Made by a program: the position numbers and the translations under genes. 64,000 bases of DNA. Source: Arabidopsis thaliana. Taxonomy: Eukaryota > Streptophyta > Magnoliopsida > Brassicales > Brassicaceae. Location of the stretch: contig NC_003070.9 in NCBI RefSeq assembly GCF_000001735.4, positions 4,650,001 to 4,714,000 of the forward strand. The letters run 5' to 3'. Positions 12,818 to 24,247 of this stretch are shown piece after piece (position 1 is the stretch's first letter; each line of letters begins with the position of its first letter). The notes beneath the pieces were generated by a model. The model ran no database searches. It was given only the letters and a program-made list of their open reading frames with translations, and had not been told where the DNA came from.

Positions 12818-13146
12818 ATGAACAACCTTCGCGTAATTATGTCAGTGTTATTGGCCGTTCTTGTCTTCACAGCGACTGGTAATTAGTTTCTTTACCTTTA
12901 ACGCAATGATCGGCCGCTCTAAACAATTAACAGTGTTTTAATTGAATTGTTCTCTTTCTTCTTCTCGCAGTTTCAGAGTCTGCAGAGGAAATGGGGAAGG
13001 GTGAGGTCACAATCTCACTTAGATGCAAAACGAAAACAGAATGCTTAAAGAACATTGCCTGTGAAGCTTGTGTCGATTGTCGATGCGATAAAGGAATTTG
13101 TAAATGCCATGGTTTCACAGCAGAAACCAACAATCCAACCGTTTAA
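12818..13146 (+). CDS. defensin-like secreted cysteine-rich peptide 4
   Basis: Exons 12818-12878 and 12971-13146 join in phase 1, giving a 78-residue precursor. The signal peptide (MNNLRVIMSVLLAVLVFTAT) is followed by an acidic linker and an eight-cysteine domain with the order C-x5-C-x5-C-x2-C-x2-C-x-C-x4-C-x-C. The C-terminal tail is short. It is the closest relative of the broken copy at 11682. Secretion is inferred from the signal peptide. The function is not known from sequence. Locus by recall: AT1G13609. Confidence 0.87.
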
Positions 13147-13372
13147 CTCATATTTCTCCTAAATGTTTTCTTTCTTTTTTAATATAAAATGTAAAAGAAA
13201 ATAAATCGCAAAGTTCAATTAATACACCAATGAAAACTATTTATCATTATCAATCATTTGTTATATGATTATATATGGAATGACGACGTGTGTTAAGATT
13301 GAGATCTCAAATTCCACCCACAAAAACTATGGAAACAGAAAAAAATTAAAAGCACACGAACCAATGTGAGAT

Positions 13373-13465
13373 TTACGTCATCTTTTCGTCTTTGCATAAT
13401 AATGTGAAGGAGAGAAAGAGAATTGCAATGGCCATTAGCTTGTAAACTGGATGAGAAGAAGCCAT
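13373..13465 (-). CDS. candidate small secreted peptide (30 aa, possibly spliced)
   Basis: A short frame starts in an ideal plant context (AAAATGGCTTCT) and codes for MASSHPVYKL followed by a strongly hydrophobic run and the tail CKDEKMT, then stops. This looks like a signal peptide. A good TATA box (TATATAAA at 13517-13524) is 52 bases upstream and the leader has no other ATG. A donor-like GTAAAT at 13376 and an acceptor CCATAG at 13327 would extend the peptide to about 41 residues, ending near 13293. I recognise no family. It lies between the DEFL cluster and the hydrolase, on the opposite strand to the DEFLs. It may be a real short-peptide gene or a chance frame. Confidence 0.35.
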   Translation of the reverse strand: MASSHPVYKLMAIAILFLSFTLLCKDEKMT

Positions 13466-13516
13466 TTTGTTTCTTTGTTTTGATTTAGTGTGCATTTAGT
13501 AAGGTTATAGGGTTTC

Positions 13517-13524
13517 TTTATATA
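13517..13524 (-). promoter_or_regulatory. TATA box of the candidate small peptide gene
   Basis: TATATAAA on the minus strand, 52 bases before the ATG at 13465. The gap allows a normal leader of about 25-30 bases. Confidence 0.4.
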
Positions 13525-14007
13525 GAAGGAGTAGATTGCAACAAAAGCATCCTCAGTGAGTGGCGTAGACTTGGAATTTCCAAACTTGTGTCTGGCTTGT
13601 GTTGTTTACGCCGTACACACACTTCTTTAACATTAGCTCACTCAAAACCACTTTGTGATGTGTGTAAATGTGGTGCTGATGTGGCGGCGCTGACTGTAAA
13701 ATACCAAATATACTTTTTTGTCATGCACAACAGGTTTTTGTTTTTTCCCTCATATTTTCTCAATTAACAATTTTTAAAAAATCTAGAAATTCACACTAGT
13801 TAAATTAAATATCGTCGATGAGAATTAATCAGTCAACAAAAAACTAATCATTTTATTTGGATAACTAAATCGTATCAAATGGGAACATATGTTTACAACC
13901 TTTTAGAAAGAAAAATGAAGATATGTTGATACAAAAGATGTTTCTCTTTTCCAAATAATCTAACAAACGAATCAGAAGAAAAAAAAACAATATTGTGACA
14001 ACAATCA

Positions 14008-15984
14008 TCAAACCTCTGCAACTGCATTCTTCACACAATCAACATTACACAACCGAACTGATCTCACCATTTCACCCAACCTAGAACCAAAGATTTAGAT
14101 AGTAAGATCCCATGTACAACATATGTGATACATATCAACTTCAAATAACGAAACAAAAATTCTATAATTGAATTATTTGATCATAAACTGTTAAGTACTA
14201 ACCTGTCGAAGCTATTCCTAGCCCGATCAGAGCTACCCACGCTGTTTCTCGGCTTCCCAAACCGATGATCGATACTTATCTTTCTTGATTTGTCTCTAGG
14301 AGGAACACATTCTATGCTATGTCTAGATCCAATCCAGCTACTCTTCGTTGATTTGTCGTTCTTGTGGTCATTAGCCAATGATTGGCGTCGAAATTTTGGA
14401 ACTGGAAGCTTCTCAATGGCTGAAATGAACTTTCTTAAGTGAGGTAAGTACTCAGGAGACATCTCAATATCAGAATGGCCTCTTCCTTTAAGCCATAAGG
14501 GTTCGTATTTTTCTTTGCATAGTCCCCATAAATGTTTTCCATGTGAAATATTCACCACATCGTCATCTGTTCCCTGCAATGCACGCAAAGAGAATTATAC
14601 CAAGTTGTTACTATAATATCGTATAAATATAATAAGAATGAGTATATCTATATTGCAATGAAATATACTTACATGAATTACAAGAACAGGACACTCCACG
14701 AGATGAATTTTGTCAATATTCTGCAATAAGAAAACTCTGATTAGTTTTGCCTAAACAATGTGATTATGCTTAGTTTGGGGTATTTAGTAAAATCAAGGAA
14801 GATATATAAGAACAACCGAACCTTGTAAATGTCGAACGGGAAGGAGTGCTTGACAGGGTACATAACACGTAGACCAGACAAGAAAGGACTATGGAGAACA
14901 AGTGCTCGGAGACGTGGAAGACGAGAAGCAAGCTCAAGCGACGGTCCACTTCCAACGGATTGTCCATACAAAATGATACGTTCATCTTTTGTACCGTAGG
15001 TCTGTCTTAGCCAATTGTAAGCTGCTTCTATGTCTGCGTACGTATCTTGCTCGCTTGGCTTTCAAAATTACGATCCAAATCACACACAAATCATACACTC
15101 AACAATGAATGTGATCTTCTTAATTACAATATGGAGCTGATAGTATTTTTCTTTTTGCATTTTGTGGTTTATATATGATACACGAATGTATATAAAATGG
15201 ACGTGCTAATTAGTCCCAAAAGAAAAGAATAAAAAAGAAGAAGAAAACAAGCGTGATTTGAAATAATCGACTTACCTTACCAGAAGATTGCCCATATCCT
15301 GAATAATCGTATCTGCAATTATCATCACACAAAACCATATATTATTTATCTAAAAAGAAAATAATATTTAAATGAAATTCTGTGTCTTGCATTTAAAAAA
15401 AAAAAGAGAAACAGCGAGCTAAGAAATTTGAAGAAATGATCTGACTTTTGGGATTGAAAATGAATTTGGAATCCTATGCTAAACCGTAACCTAATCTTGT
15501 CTCATTCTCAAAAGAAGACTCTAGAAACAAAAACTATCCCTTAAGAAGGTCACAATAAAACTTAAGACAATTAATATGTATGAACTACCGTTAGTATCCA
15601 AAAAAAAAAAAAAAGACAAGTGATCAATTTAATACAGTTCATGCGTACGTATATACAAACTAACCCCATGAGATTGACATTGAGTTGAATTAGTTCCGCT
15701 AAGATGTAGAAAATCTGAGCAAGATCGGAAGCGTTGCCATGAGAAAACAAAACAGTGAGTTTAGCGGTTGGATTCTTCACATACATGGCCACAATCTCAT
15801 TCCCTCTTTTTGTCCTTATCTTCACCACTTCGATGTTCTCATCTCTTAGGTAATGCGGCAGGTTCGTAGAAATCATCATCTTCCCCGTAGATTCTTCAGT
15901 CACCACCGTGTACGACGGCGGATTTGGTGGGAAGAATGCTAACTTCGCCGCCATAGTCGACGTCGCAATTCCCATTTCACTCAA
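14008..15984 (-). CDS. alpha/beta hydrolase (ABHD17-like serine hydrolase)
   Basis: Six exons fit in phase: 15665-15984, 15276-15312, 14822-15058, 14673-14720, 14203-14573 and 14008-14080. They give 361 residues, or 358 if the second Met at 15975 is used, which I prefer because it matches the family. The order of motifs is that of the alpha/beta hydrolase fold: FSHGNASDLAQ (oxyanion strand), YDYSGYGQSSGK, the nucleophile elbow GQSVGSG, then PVLVIHGTDDDVV with the acid, and SHGKHLW with the catalytic histidine. In animals the closest family (ABHD17) removes palmitate from membrane proteins; the plant substrates are unknown. The C-terminal tail is basic and Ser-rich and ends in a cysteine-containing segment after a 121-base last intron. 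No signal peptide, so it is probably cytosolic or membrane-associated. Locus by recall: AT1G13610. Confidence 0.92.
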
Positions 15985-15999
15985 GAAACTTTTCTTTTC

Positions 16000-18380
16000 T
16001 TTTATTTTTTTGTTGAGAAGACAAGAATGACTTATGCAATACTGATGGATGCTATAAGCTGTTGATATTGTTTATTATTTCTTCATAATATGGTTAGAAA
16101 TGGATGCTAAGATTTCCCTTTTAAATGCTCTTTCTTTCTTTATATATATAGTATCCATCTAAATATATATGTATGGCTAAGATTAAGGCTTAACATAATA
16201 TATTAATTTCCTTAACTGTGGAAATTGTTTCTCCTTCATTCCTTAACATCAATGTCTCAAATTTTTATTATTAATTTGAAGCGATATAACAATATGTATA
16301 TAACCTACATAATCACGTTTCAAAGTCGAATAACCCAAACATTGTGTCAAGAATCGTAAAAAATATCAAATAAGTGTGTTACTTATATTAGTATAAAAGA
16401 CATAGATGATTGAGGATACACACGCCCACATACTGATCATGGTTCTAGTCTTCCAGATGCTACTTGCATTATAGAAATAAACAAATGATTAATTAATGAA
16501 AGAATATTTAATTGAATCTAATAAAGGAAAAAATGTTGTGTAGTGGATAATTAATAGCTGTAAATTAATCTGTAATCTATTCGTTTGGAGGGACAGAAAG
16601 TTTACTCTCATCATTACTTAAGAAAAATTTCACATCAATTTTTGAAAAAGTTTATTTTTCTTTTGGAATTACACGAGCAATACCCTTTTGGGGTTAACCA
16701 CATATAAATTCAAATTTTGCTTTGCAACGACCTCATAAGTCCCTATAATTGGGCCTCTATGCATTCGTAAAGCCCATTATAAGCCATATAAATTTAAGCG
16801 AATTCATGAAAATTCATCAGGTTTAAAATTCATAAGATTTACATGATATATAGTTCATGCAAATAAGAAAATATTTATGAAATTCATCAGGTTTAATGAA
16901 AATCACTTGCACGACTAATTTGTTAATACGCAGATAAATGTCTTACATAAAATGGTTGATGATTTCAGACTTCAAATTTGTTGTAGTATAAAAGAAAAAT
17001 ATATGTTAGGTAATGTAAATGTGCAAGGATTGTCAGTCTTTTTTAGCAGTTTCACAAATAATAATTTCATCGTATAACTCCAGATGATACAGTAATGGTA
17101 CTAATACAATATTTTATTATTTTATGTTATGAAGTATGAACTCTGATCGGGTAAAGCAATTAGGTACTTAAAATTTGGTGCAATGTGGGAGAAATAGCAT
17201 ACACAATTTTGATACTAACAAAGATACACAAATTCCAATTATGGAAGCTGTTAGCTATATAGAGTTATAGACCATAGAGTGGCTGAGGTAGAAGATTCAA
17301 GGGGGTCCATTGACCCTTGCAAAAATCAGAAAAAGAATAAAAAAAATATGCTTATTGACATCTTAGTTATTAGAGAAAAATTGACCCATGGAAAAGTAAT
17401 ATCTACCTCCGCCACGTCCATAGGTTATATTCCACACCCACTGACTCATCATCCATTAACTAACTAATACATAACTCATATTTGACCGACTTCCTTCGTC
17501 TGCCATTTTTTTTGTTCGTTATAGATTCGAGTAAAATTTGTTGATTTCTTTTGTCAACTAAAATTTGTGAATCTTATACGGTTTAAAAGATCTAAGAGGG
17601 CAACTTGAAAGTCATAAATAAATATTGTTTAAATCTACTCATGTTTTCACTTGACTTATAAAGAAATTTTTAATGATGGAACTAGTTTTACTTTTATTGT
17701 TCTCGAGTATGAGAAAAGTGGTAATAGAGTAAGAGACAAACACAAAACACGCACATCTGTAAATTGCATTGTACGTTATGTTTCTTCTCCTTATTCGATG
17801 TTTAATTTCTAGGCTATTCCAAACGTTCTTGCTTTTTTCAGTATCCTACTTTGTGTAGTTATGAGAATAATAGTTTGAAATCACTACATTCGCCTTTTTC
17901 TTAATTACTTTCCACTTTCCGAGAATTTAAAAGAAAAAAAAGGATGTTCTTGAATGTTACATCGTACTATTGACTTAGCAAGCACCTTATTATTTATTCT
18001 ATTTGGTCAACAAGTTGTTTTTCTTTAAAAATGTTATGAAAGGTGCCTTATAAGTTGATGTTCTAAGTTCGACCAAATTTTTTTTAATAAGATAGTATTA
18101 TAAGCTTATTGCGAAACATCAAATATAATTACATTTCAAGACTATGAAATATTTCATTTACTTAATTCAGTTATTTTTAGTAACTAGTTGGATTGGCTCA
18201 GTTTCTTTATGGGTGTGAACTTGGATCTCATGTTGTAATTCACAGTTTCTTACATTGTTCGGGGATTTTAACGCATGTCCCAATGTCTATGCATGACAGG
18301 TTCCCAATAAAGACACATGGCTTATGGTAAGATAAAAATAGATTAGATTTGAAATTCTCTTGGGGGTTTTTCTTTCTTAG
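16000..18380. other. intergenic between hydrolase and RGF2
   Basis: The hydrolase and RGF2 promoters face each other here. I see no third gene. The open frame at 17279-17467 has no recognisable features. Confidence 0.6.
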
Positions 18381-18386
18381 ATCTCC

Positions 18387-18394
18387 TATATAAA
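18387..18394 (+). promoter_or_regulatory. TATA box of RGF2
   Basis: TATATAAA lies 107 bases before the start codon. Confidence 0.65.
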
Positions 18395-18493
18395 CACTAG
18401 TTAACCTTCTTCTAATCTTCATCATTCTTGCGTAATTTGATCTCACAACTCATTTTGAGAACATTTTTCGTAGCTAAGAGAAGAAAATAAGAC

Positions 18494-19225
18494 ATGACCA
18501 ATATCACTTCAAGCTTTCTGTGTTTGTTGATCCTTCTTTTGTTTTGCCTCTCTTTTGGATATTCTCTTCATGGTTTATCTCTTTCCTTTATTTCCCTTTT
18601 CCCTATTATTAAATCATAAAACTTTCAAATGTCATCAACATTCGTAATAATTGACTCACAGTTTATAAATATACGTTAAAAACTTTCATGGGAATCAATC
18701 TTATTAAAAGCTATTTCTTCTTCTTTTTCGATTTGCATGAAATATATAAAGTTGCATGCATGGTTTATAATAAAATGCAGTTAATAAATTTTTGTCCTAT
18801 TTTTTCATCAGGTGATAAGGATGAAGTGCTAAGTGTTGACGTCGGTTCAAATGCAAAGGTAGTGAATAAATACTCTTATTTTTTCTTGAGTAGTGATTAC
18901 TTATGTAATCAATTTCCACATCATTCACAACTGCGAATTTCACATAGCGGTTGCATTCAGTTTGAAATTTCGACATGCATGTATATAATCTAAAGAGGTT
19001 GATGATAACCATGTAAAGCAGGTTATGAAGCATCTTGATGGTGATGATGCAATGAAGAAGGCGCAAGTACGAGGAAGAAGTGGACAAGAGTTTAGCAAGG
19101 AAACGACAAAGATGATGATGAAGAAGACAACAAAGAAAGAGACAAATGTTGAGGAAGAGGATGATCTCGTTGCCTACACTGCTGATTACTGGAAACCAAG
19201 GCACCATCCTCCCAAAAACAACTGA
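18494..19225 (+). CDS. RGF2: root meristem growth factor 2 precursor (GOLVEN-type peptide hormone)
   Basis: Three exons, 18494-18572, 18812-18858 and 19022-19225, give a 109-residue precursor. The first exon codes for the signal peptide (MTNITSSFLCLLILLLFCLS). The middle is a variable, Lys- and acid-rich pro-region. The last 13 residues are DYWKPRHHPPKNN, the RGF/GLV/CLEL signature: the Asp-Tyr pair is the tyrosine-sulfation site and the second proline of HHPP is the usual hydroxylation site in the family. Processed peptides of this family act through RGFR receptor kinases to maintain PLETHORA levels and the root stem-cell niche. The hormone is at the very C-terminus, so no tail needs trimming. 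The symbol RGF2 (GLV5) is from memory of the peptide and locus and fits the length. Confidence 0.93.
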
Positions 19226-19299
19226 TCACATCTATCATATTTATATAGAGACTCAACAAAATGCTCCTCATTATTATCATATCAATATAAGATATATAT

Positions 19300-20300
19300 C
19301 AAAATACATATAGTATATGGAGTATTGTGAGCTTTGTGTTTGTAAAATCGATCGTTCAAATTATATATATGAAAAAGTGGTATGTATAACCAAATTGTGT
19401 TGTCTCAGTTATAAAAAGTGGTATGTATAATTACCAAGCTGTGTTGTCTCAATGTTATCCTTCTCTTAAGTTAATTATGTGCTGATCTTACATTAGTGTT
19501 GGGAATAGGTACAAAAGAATGTTTCAGACAGACAAGATATGCTCTGGAATGAGTAAGAACAACAAACTATCAAGAAGTTACAGTAAAAAATCTGGCGATA
19601 TCTGGTCGAAAAATGGAAAAGCTTTTTGGTTACAAAAATGGATTATGTATTTCACCCGTCTTGGTTTGTAGTTGAATGAGCCCAGAATCCTAGGATCCCT
19701 CACGCAAAGCTGAACTTACCATTTTGTCCACTTCCGTCAAATACTCTTATTTACGACCAAGCAGGTTATAACTGGAGTTGTTGTCACTGGCCGGACCCTT
19801 TTGATTCCCCCGTCCGTTTTTGACCAAGCTGTGACTTCATCTTCAGAAGAACCTGAAGAAAGTAAATTCAGTCTTAGACTCAAGCAGCAAAACGACCTAG
19901 ACACTTGAGAGGGTTTGGGTTGAGGAAACTAAAAACTTGACAGAAGTAAAAGTCCCTTGTTCCATATTTCCAATCTAACCAAAAGGCCTCATACGTTCAC
20001 ATTATCGAGTTCAAAGGTTAGTATGAAAATGGTAAAGAAACATCACTTACCGCAATTCGTCAAAGTCGTCAATGTGATACAACTGTTGCCCGATGATACC
20101 ATCCAGTAGCTAAGATTAATCTGTTAACTGAATCACTGAGAAAGACAATAAAGCATCAGATAAATCCATTACGTAACTTATTTAGTTTCTTTATGCAGTA
20201 AAAGTATACTAATAACAGTTACCTCATGAGACAGTTTCTCTACTGAAAGTGTGTGCCTTCTGCAGTTAGCAGATAAGATGGGACAATAGACAAAACTTCT
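19300..20300. other. intergenic and likely 3' UTR of the PPR gene
   Basis: The stretch contains two near-identical phrases (AAAAAGTGGTATGTATAA at about 19372 and 19415) after RGF2. The part from about 19650 is probably the untranslated tail of the PPR gene on the minus strand. No coding frame is supported. Confidence 0.5.
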
Positions 20301-20307
20301 CTCATTA

Positions 20308-22928
20308 CTAATCAGGCAACAAACCCCATTTGATTGTCCAGGAAAGCAATTCATCTGACTTGATCATCACTTCACAAATGTCTAAGTCAGGCGAAATACC
20401 CTGGGATAACATTAGACAGAAGAAGAATTTGCTCTCGTTTACCAAATGTCTCCTACACAAACGGTTGATCACCGCGCTATAGTCCCTAATGGAAACATTG
20501 AATCCTCTGTGCAGCAGTTGATGAAATAGCTTCACTGCCATTTCAGGGTCACCCTTTACACAATGTGCCTTGATCAGTGTGGTATAAGCAAATTTGGACA
20601 AACTAACATTCTGCTCCTGGAGCGAATAGATAAAACTGTCAGCTTTCCTTATGTAACCGTAGACACAAAGGCTGTCGATTAGAATATTATAAGTAGCAGA
20701 TGAAGCATCAAGATTTCGAGATTTCATTATTTCGAGAAACACAAATGCTCCAGATAAATGTTTAACTCTGCATAGATACTGAATAATTGTATTATATGTG
20801 ATCTGATCTGGAGGTATACCTTCAGATTCCATGTCCCTGAGTCCCTGCTTGCATTTTTCGAATATCCTTTCCCTGAGTACATGGTTGCAATTTTCATGTT
20901 TCCAGCCTCTGCAAAGTCCTTTAAAAATCACTGAGTACGTGACATTGGTTGGTGGGATTCCTTCTGCTTTCATTTCCCTGCGCAATTCATCTATGCTTTT
21001 GGTATTTCCACAATTTGCATATGCATCCATCAGAGTTGTATAACTCACAACACTTGGAGCCAATCCATATAACTTGATGACATCTAAGATTTTTCTAGCC
21101 TCAGCTATATTCTGGGTTTTGCAATACCCGTATATCAAAGAATTAAAAGTTGCAACGCTAGGAGTTATCCCAGTCTCAATGACTACTTTGAATAACTCTA
21201 ACGCCTCCTCAATGCAACCAGACTTTGCATACCCGTCAATTACGATATTGTACAGAACAATATCCAGTGTCTCTCCACTTGAAATCAGAGAATCCAAAAG
21301 CGATCTTGCCTCAAGTAACATCCCTTTCTGACATAAACCGAGCAAAAGAGCACCATGAGTCCTCGAATTCGGAAGAATTCTTTTGTCACACATCTCGTCG
21401 TAAAGCCAAAGAGCCATATCAAATTTTCCTAACTTGCAGAGGCCATGAATCACAATAGAATATGCTACAAGATCAGGGCTCAGACCATCGGCTTTCATTT
21501 GATTGAATAACGACAAAGCTTCATCTATTCTTCCTGTTTTACATAAACCACTGAGCATTACACTGCATGGGATGATACTGTTTAACTCAAATCCCCTCGA
21601 CAACATATCCTTCAGCAATACTAAACCCATGTCAATATTTCCTAACTGACATTGTCCACATAGTAAAATTGTGTATGTAATAACATCAGGACTCAATCCT
21701 TTATCCAACATATCTCGAATTACCTCCCAAGCCCCACTGATCATACCGAGAAGATGAAACCCTTTCGCAAGAATATTGTATGTCACAGAATCAGGTTCCA
21801 CTCCATGCTTATTCATGTCACTAGCCAACTCTAAAGCTTCTGCGATAGAACCAACTAGACAGAGTCCATTGATGAGTATATTGTGACTATATACACTAGG
21901 AACCAACCCACATTTCAAAACTGTACAGAAAAACGACTTCGCCATATCTACAAAACCCAATTTACAGTAACCTGACATTATACTATTGAAAGAAACTACA
22001 GAGGGACCAATATCCTTCCACTCTGAAGTTCGAAGGAACAAAACTGCATCCTCTAGCTTTTGTTGCCTACACAAACCATCTACAACTGTTGAGTACGTGT
22101 GCTCGTTCTTATCCTTGATTTCCTTGTACACATCCCACATCTTATCCGTCTCTCTAAAATGATACAAAACGGAGTTGTACGACTGTGTCGACACATTCAA
22201 GTTCTGATCCTTCATCTTTTTCAAGATATAAAGAGAATCATCAACCATTCTCAATCTTGATGAAAGAAACAACAACATATCCCAAACTAATCCCGTAGAC
22301 TCCCACTTTCTGAAGCTATTAGAGAGAAGTTCACAAAGCCTAGAAGCTGAACCAGAGCCTAAACATTGAAAATTGATACAACAAATCATATTCCACCCCA
22401 ACAAATATCTTAACCAAACCTAACAAACTCTAAAACTGTAAGCTTTCAATAAAATTGCAGACAAAAGAAAAGAGAAGACGTGCCTTCTTCTTGAAGCAAT
22501 TGTTCCAGAATCACTTGAAGCTCTTTGAAACGTCTTTGACCAGCTAAAACATGTGAAACCAACAATGTGGAAAAACTCGAATGACGAAACGCATAGATAT
22601 CTCTCAGCTCTTTGAAAAACCAAACAGAAAGATCTGAGCTTTCAGACATCAATTCATCCATGATTTCTTCGACATGAACATGCCTCAATTCCGAAACCAA
22701 ACCTCGAAAGTGATACCCGTGAAGAAACTCGCGGAACCCAATCTTCTTCATCCCAAAGAGAATCTCTTTATAGAAGCCTCTGTGATCGGAAGTGGAATTG
22801 GTTGTGGGTAATGACTCATCGTCCATTTTCGCGACGGAGAAGGAGGATTTAGTGAATAAGAGAGAAGAGAAAGGAGAGAGAGAACGAGACACTTTGCTTG
22901 AATTGAATGCAATCCATCTACAGATCAT
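20308..22928 (-). CDS. P-class pentatricopeptide repeat (PPR) protein
   Basis: Two exons, 22484-22928 and 20308-22358, give 831 residues. The N-terminus (MICRWIAFNSSKVSRSLSPF) is basic and Ser-rich like a mitochondrial presequence, so organelle targeting is likely. From about residue 195 on it is a run of 35-residue PPR units (for example SVVSFNSIMSGYCKLGF, DVITYTILLCGQCQLGN, DQITYNTIIQYLCRVK). There is no E, DYW or SMR tail, which places it in the P class that binds and stabilises or matures organelle RNA. The only intron starts with GC rather than GT (GAAGAAG|GCACGT) and ends at CAATGTTTAG. Only this join keeps frame and the expected EEGSGSASRLCELL sequence. The target RNA cannot be read by eye. 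Locus by recall: AT1G13630. Confidence 0.92.
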
Positions 22929-23119
22929 GGAATTTTGGGATTAGGGTTTTTCAATTGGGGGATTCTGGAGATGCCCTTGTCGTTTTTCAGAGAAAATTAA
23001 GCGAATTTGAGGTTCGCCGGAGAGAATTAAGGTTTTCTTTTCCCGGCAAGTTTGAAGAACAGCCGGAGGAGATAAAAAAGGGTTTTAAGATAATTGGGTT
23101 TATGATTTAAACCCTAATT

Positions 23120-24240
23120 TCGGTTAATCACTAACCGAATCAATTTTATATTCCGATTCAACTTTTATGACGGTTTACAAAAATTAGAAAGTGAGAGTCA
23201 AATTAGGTAGTATGTCAATATGATGATGTTAAAATAATTTACATCTATTCATGGTTCTCTTTGTGAAGAGTATTGGTGAAATAATGAGAAAAAATGAAGA
23301 TAATTTTAAAAAAAAAAGAGTATTGGTGAAACAAAATAAATGAAATAAATTAAAATAAATAATTTAAAAATAAAACAAATTTTATTTTAATTGAATTAGT
23401 GTAAATAGACTAAAACTATTTAATTGATATATGATGATGTTATAAAAAGTTTACATGCATTTTAACAAAGTAACAAATACGTAGTAAGAAAAAGTATATA
23501 TTATACATAAAAAAAAGGATGAGAGTTCTTTGTCGAAAATAGGCAAAACGTTCATTTCTCTTAAACATGAGAGCATGCAGCAGCAAAGAGTAGAAGCTAA
23601 GAATAATCTGGTTTATAATTATTTAATTCACCGTAACCATATCAATAATCATATTTTCCACTGAAGAAAGATGTGTTGAGTGCGAACTAGACTAGTGTGG
23701 TTTTTTTAATCTAATGGCAGATATCAATTTGTTTTTTCCACTTACTTTAACGTGACAAAATTCAGAAAACTTATTGGAATATGAATGTTCAATGATGCAA
23801 TAATACTCAAATTTAATTATACATATACCGATTAGTATTTCAAATCAAGTACACAAAGAAGAACTCCAACAGATAAAGTTTTTAAAGTAAATTAGATTTA
23901 GAAAAGGTACTAAGATGGATCACTTCACCAATTTGGTTATTTGTCACCTTTCTTGATGCATGCATTAGATCTAAAACCAACTTAAGTAAATGCAAAAATT
24001 GTAGTATGTCTTTTTCAGCTATATATTTAAAATAAAATCTATATGAAATTTTGCCGTTTCTTTCGTCTATACATACCAATGAAGAAAATATTCAAATATG
24101 GTAAAATTTCACAGACTTGAAAATCCACATTTCACCAACTTAGGTGTAATTAGGCATTAACTTAAAAACTCCATTGTATGCTGCATTGCTCTCCTATAAG
24201 TACTTGTGTGTGGCTATTCTTTGTTTTGACTTACTCCAAA
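23120..24240. other. intergenic between PPR and glycosylase
   Basis: AT-rich spacer with the promoters of both flanking genes. A direct repeat AAAAAAGAGTATTGGTGAA(A/-) occurs near 23265 and 23313. No gene seen. Confidence 0.5.
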
Positions 24241-24247
24241 ATCAAAG

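Noticed and set aside
18797-19207. 136-residue minus-strand frame
   Set aside because: Antisense to RGF2, whose exons and hormone motif are clear.
20831-21458. Three plus-strand frames of 70-85 residues
   Set aside because: Antisense to the PPR repeats; no start context or family match.
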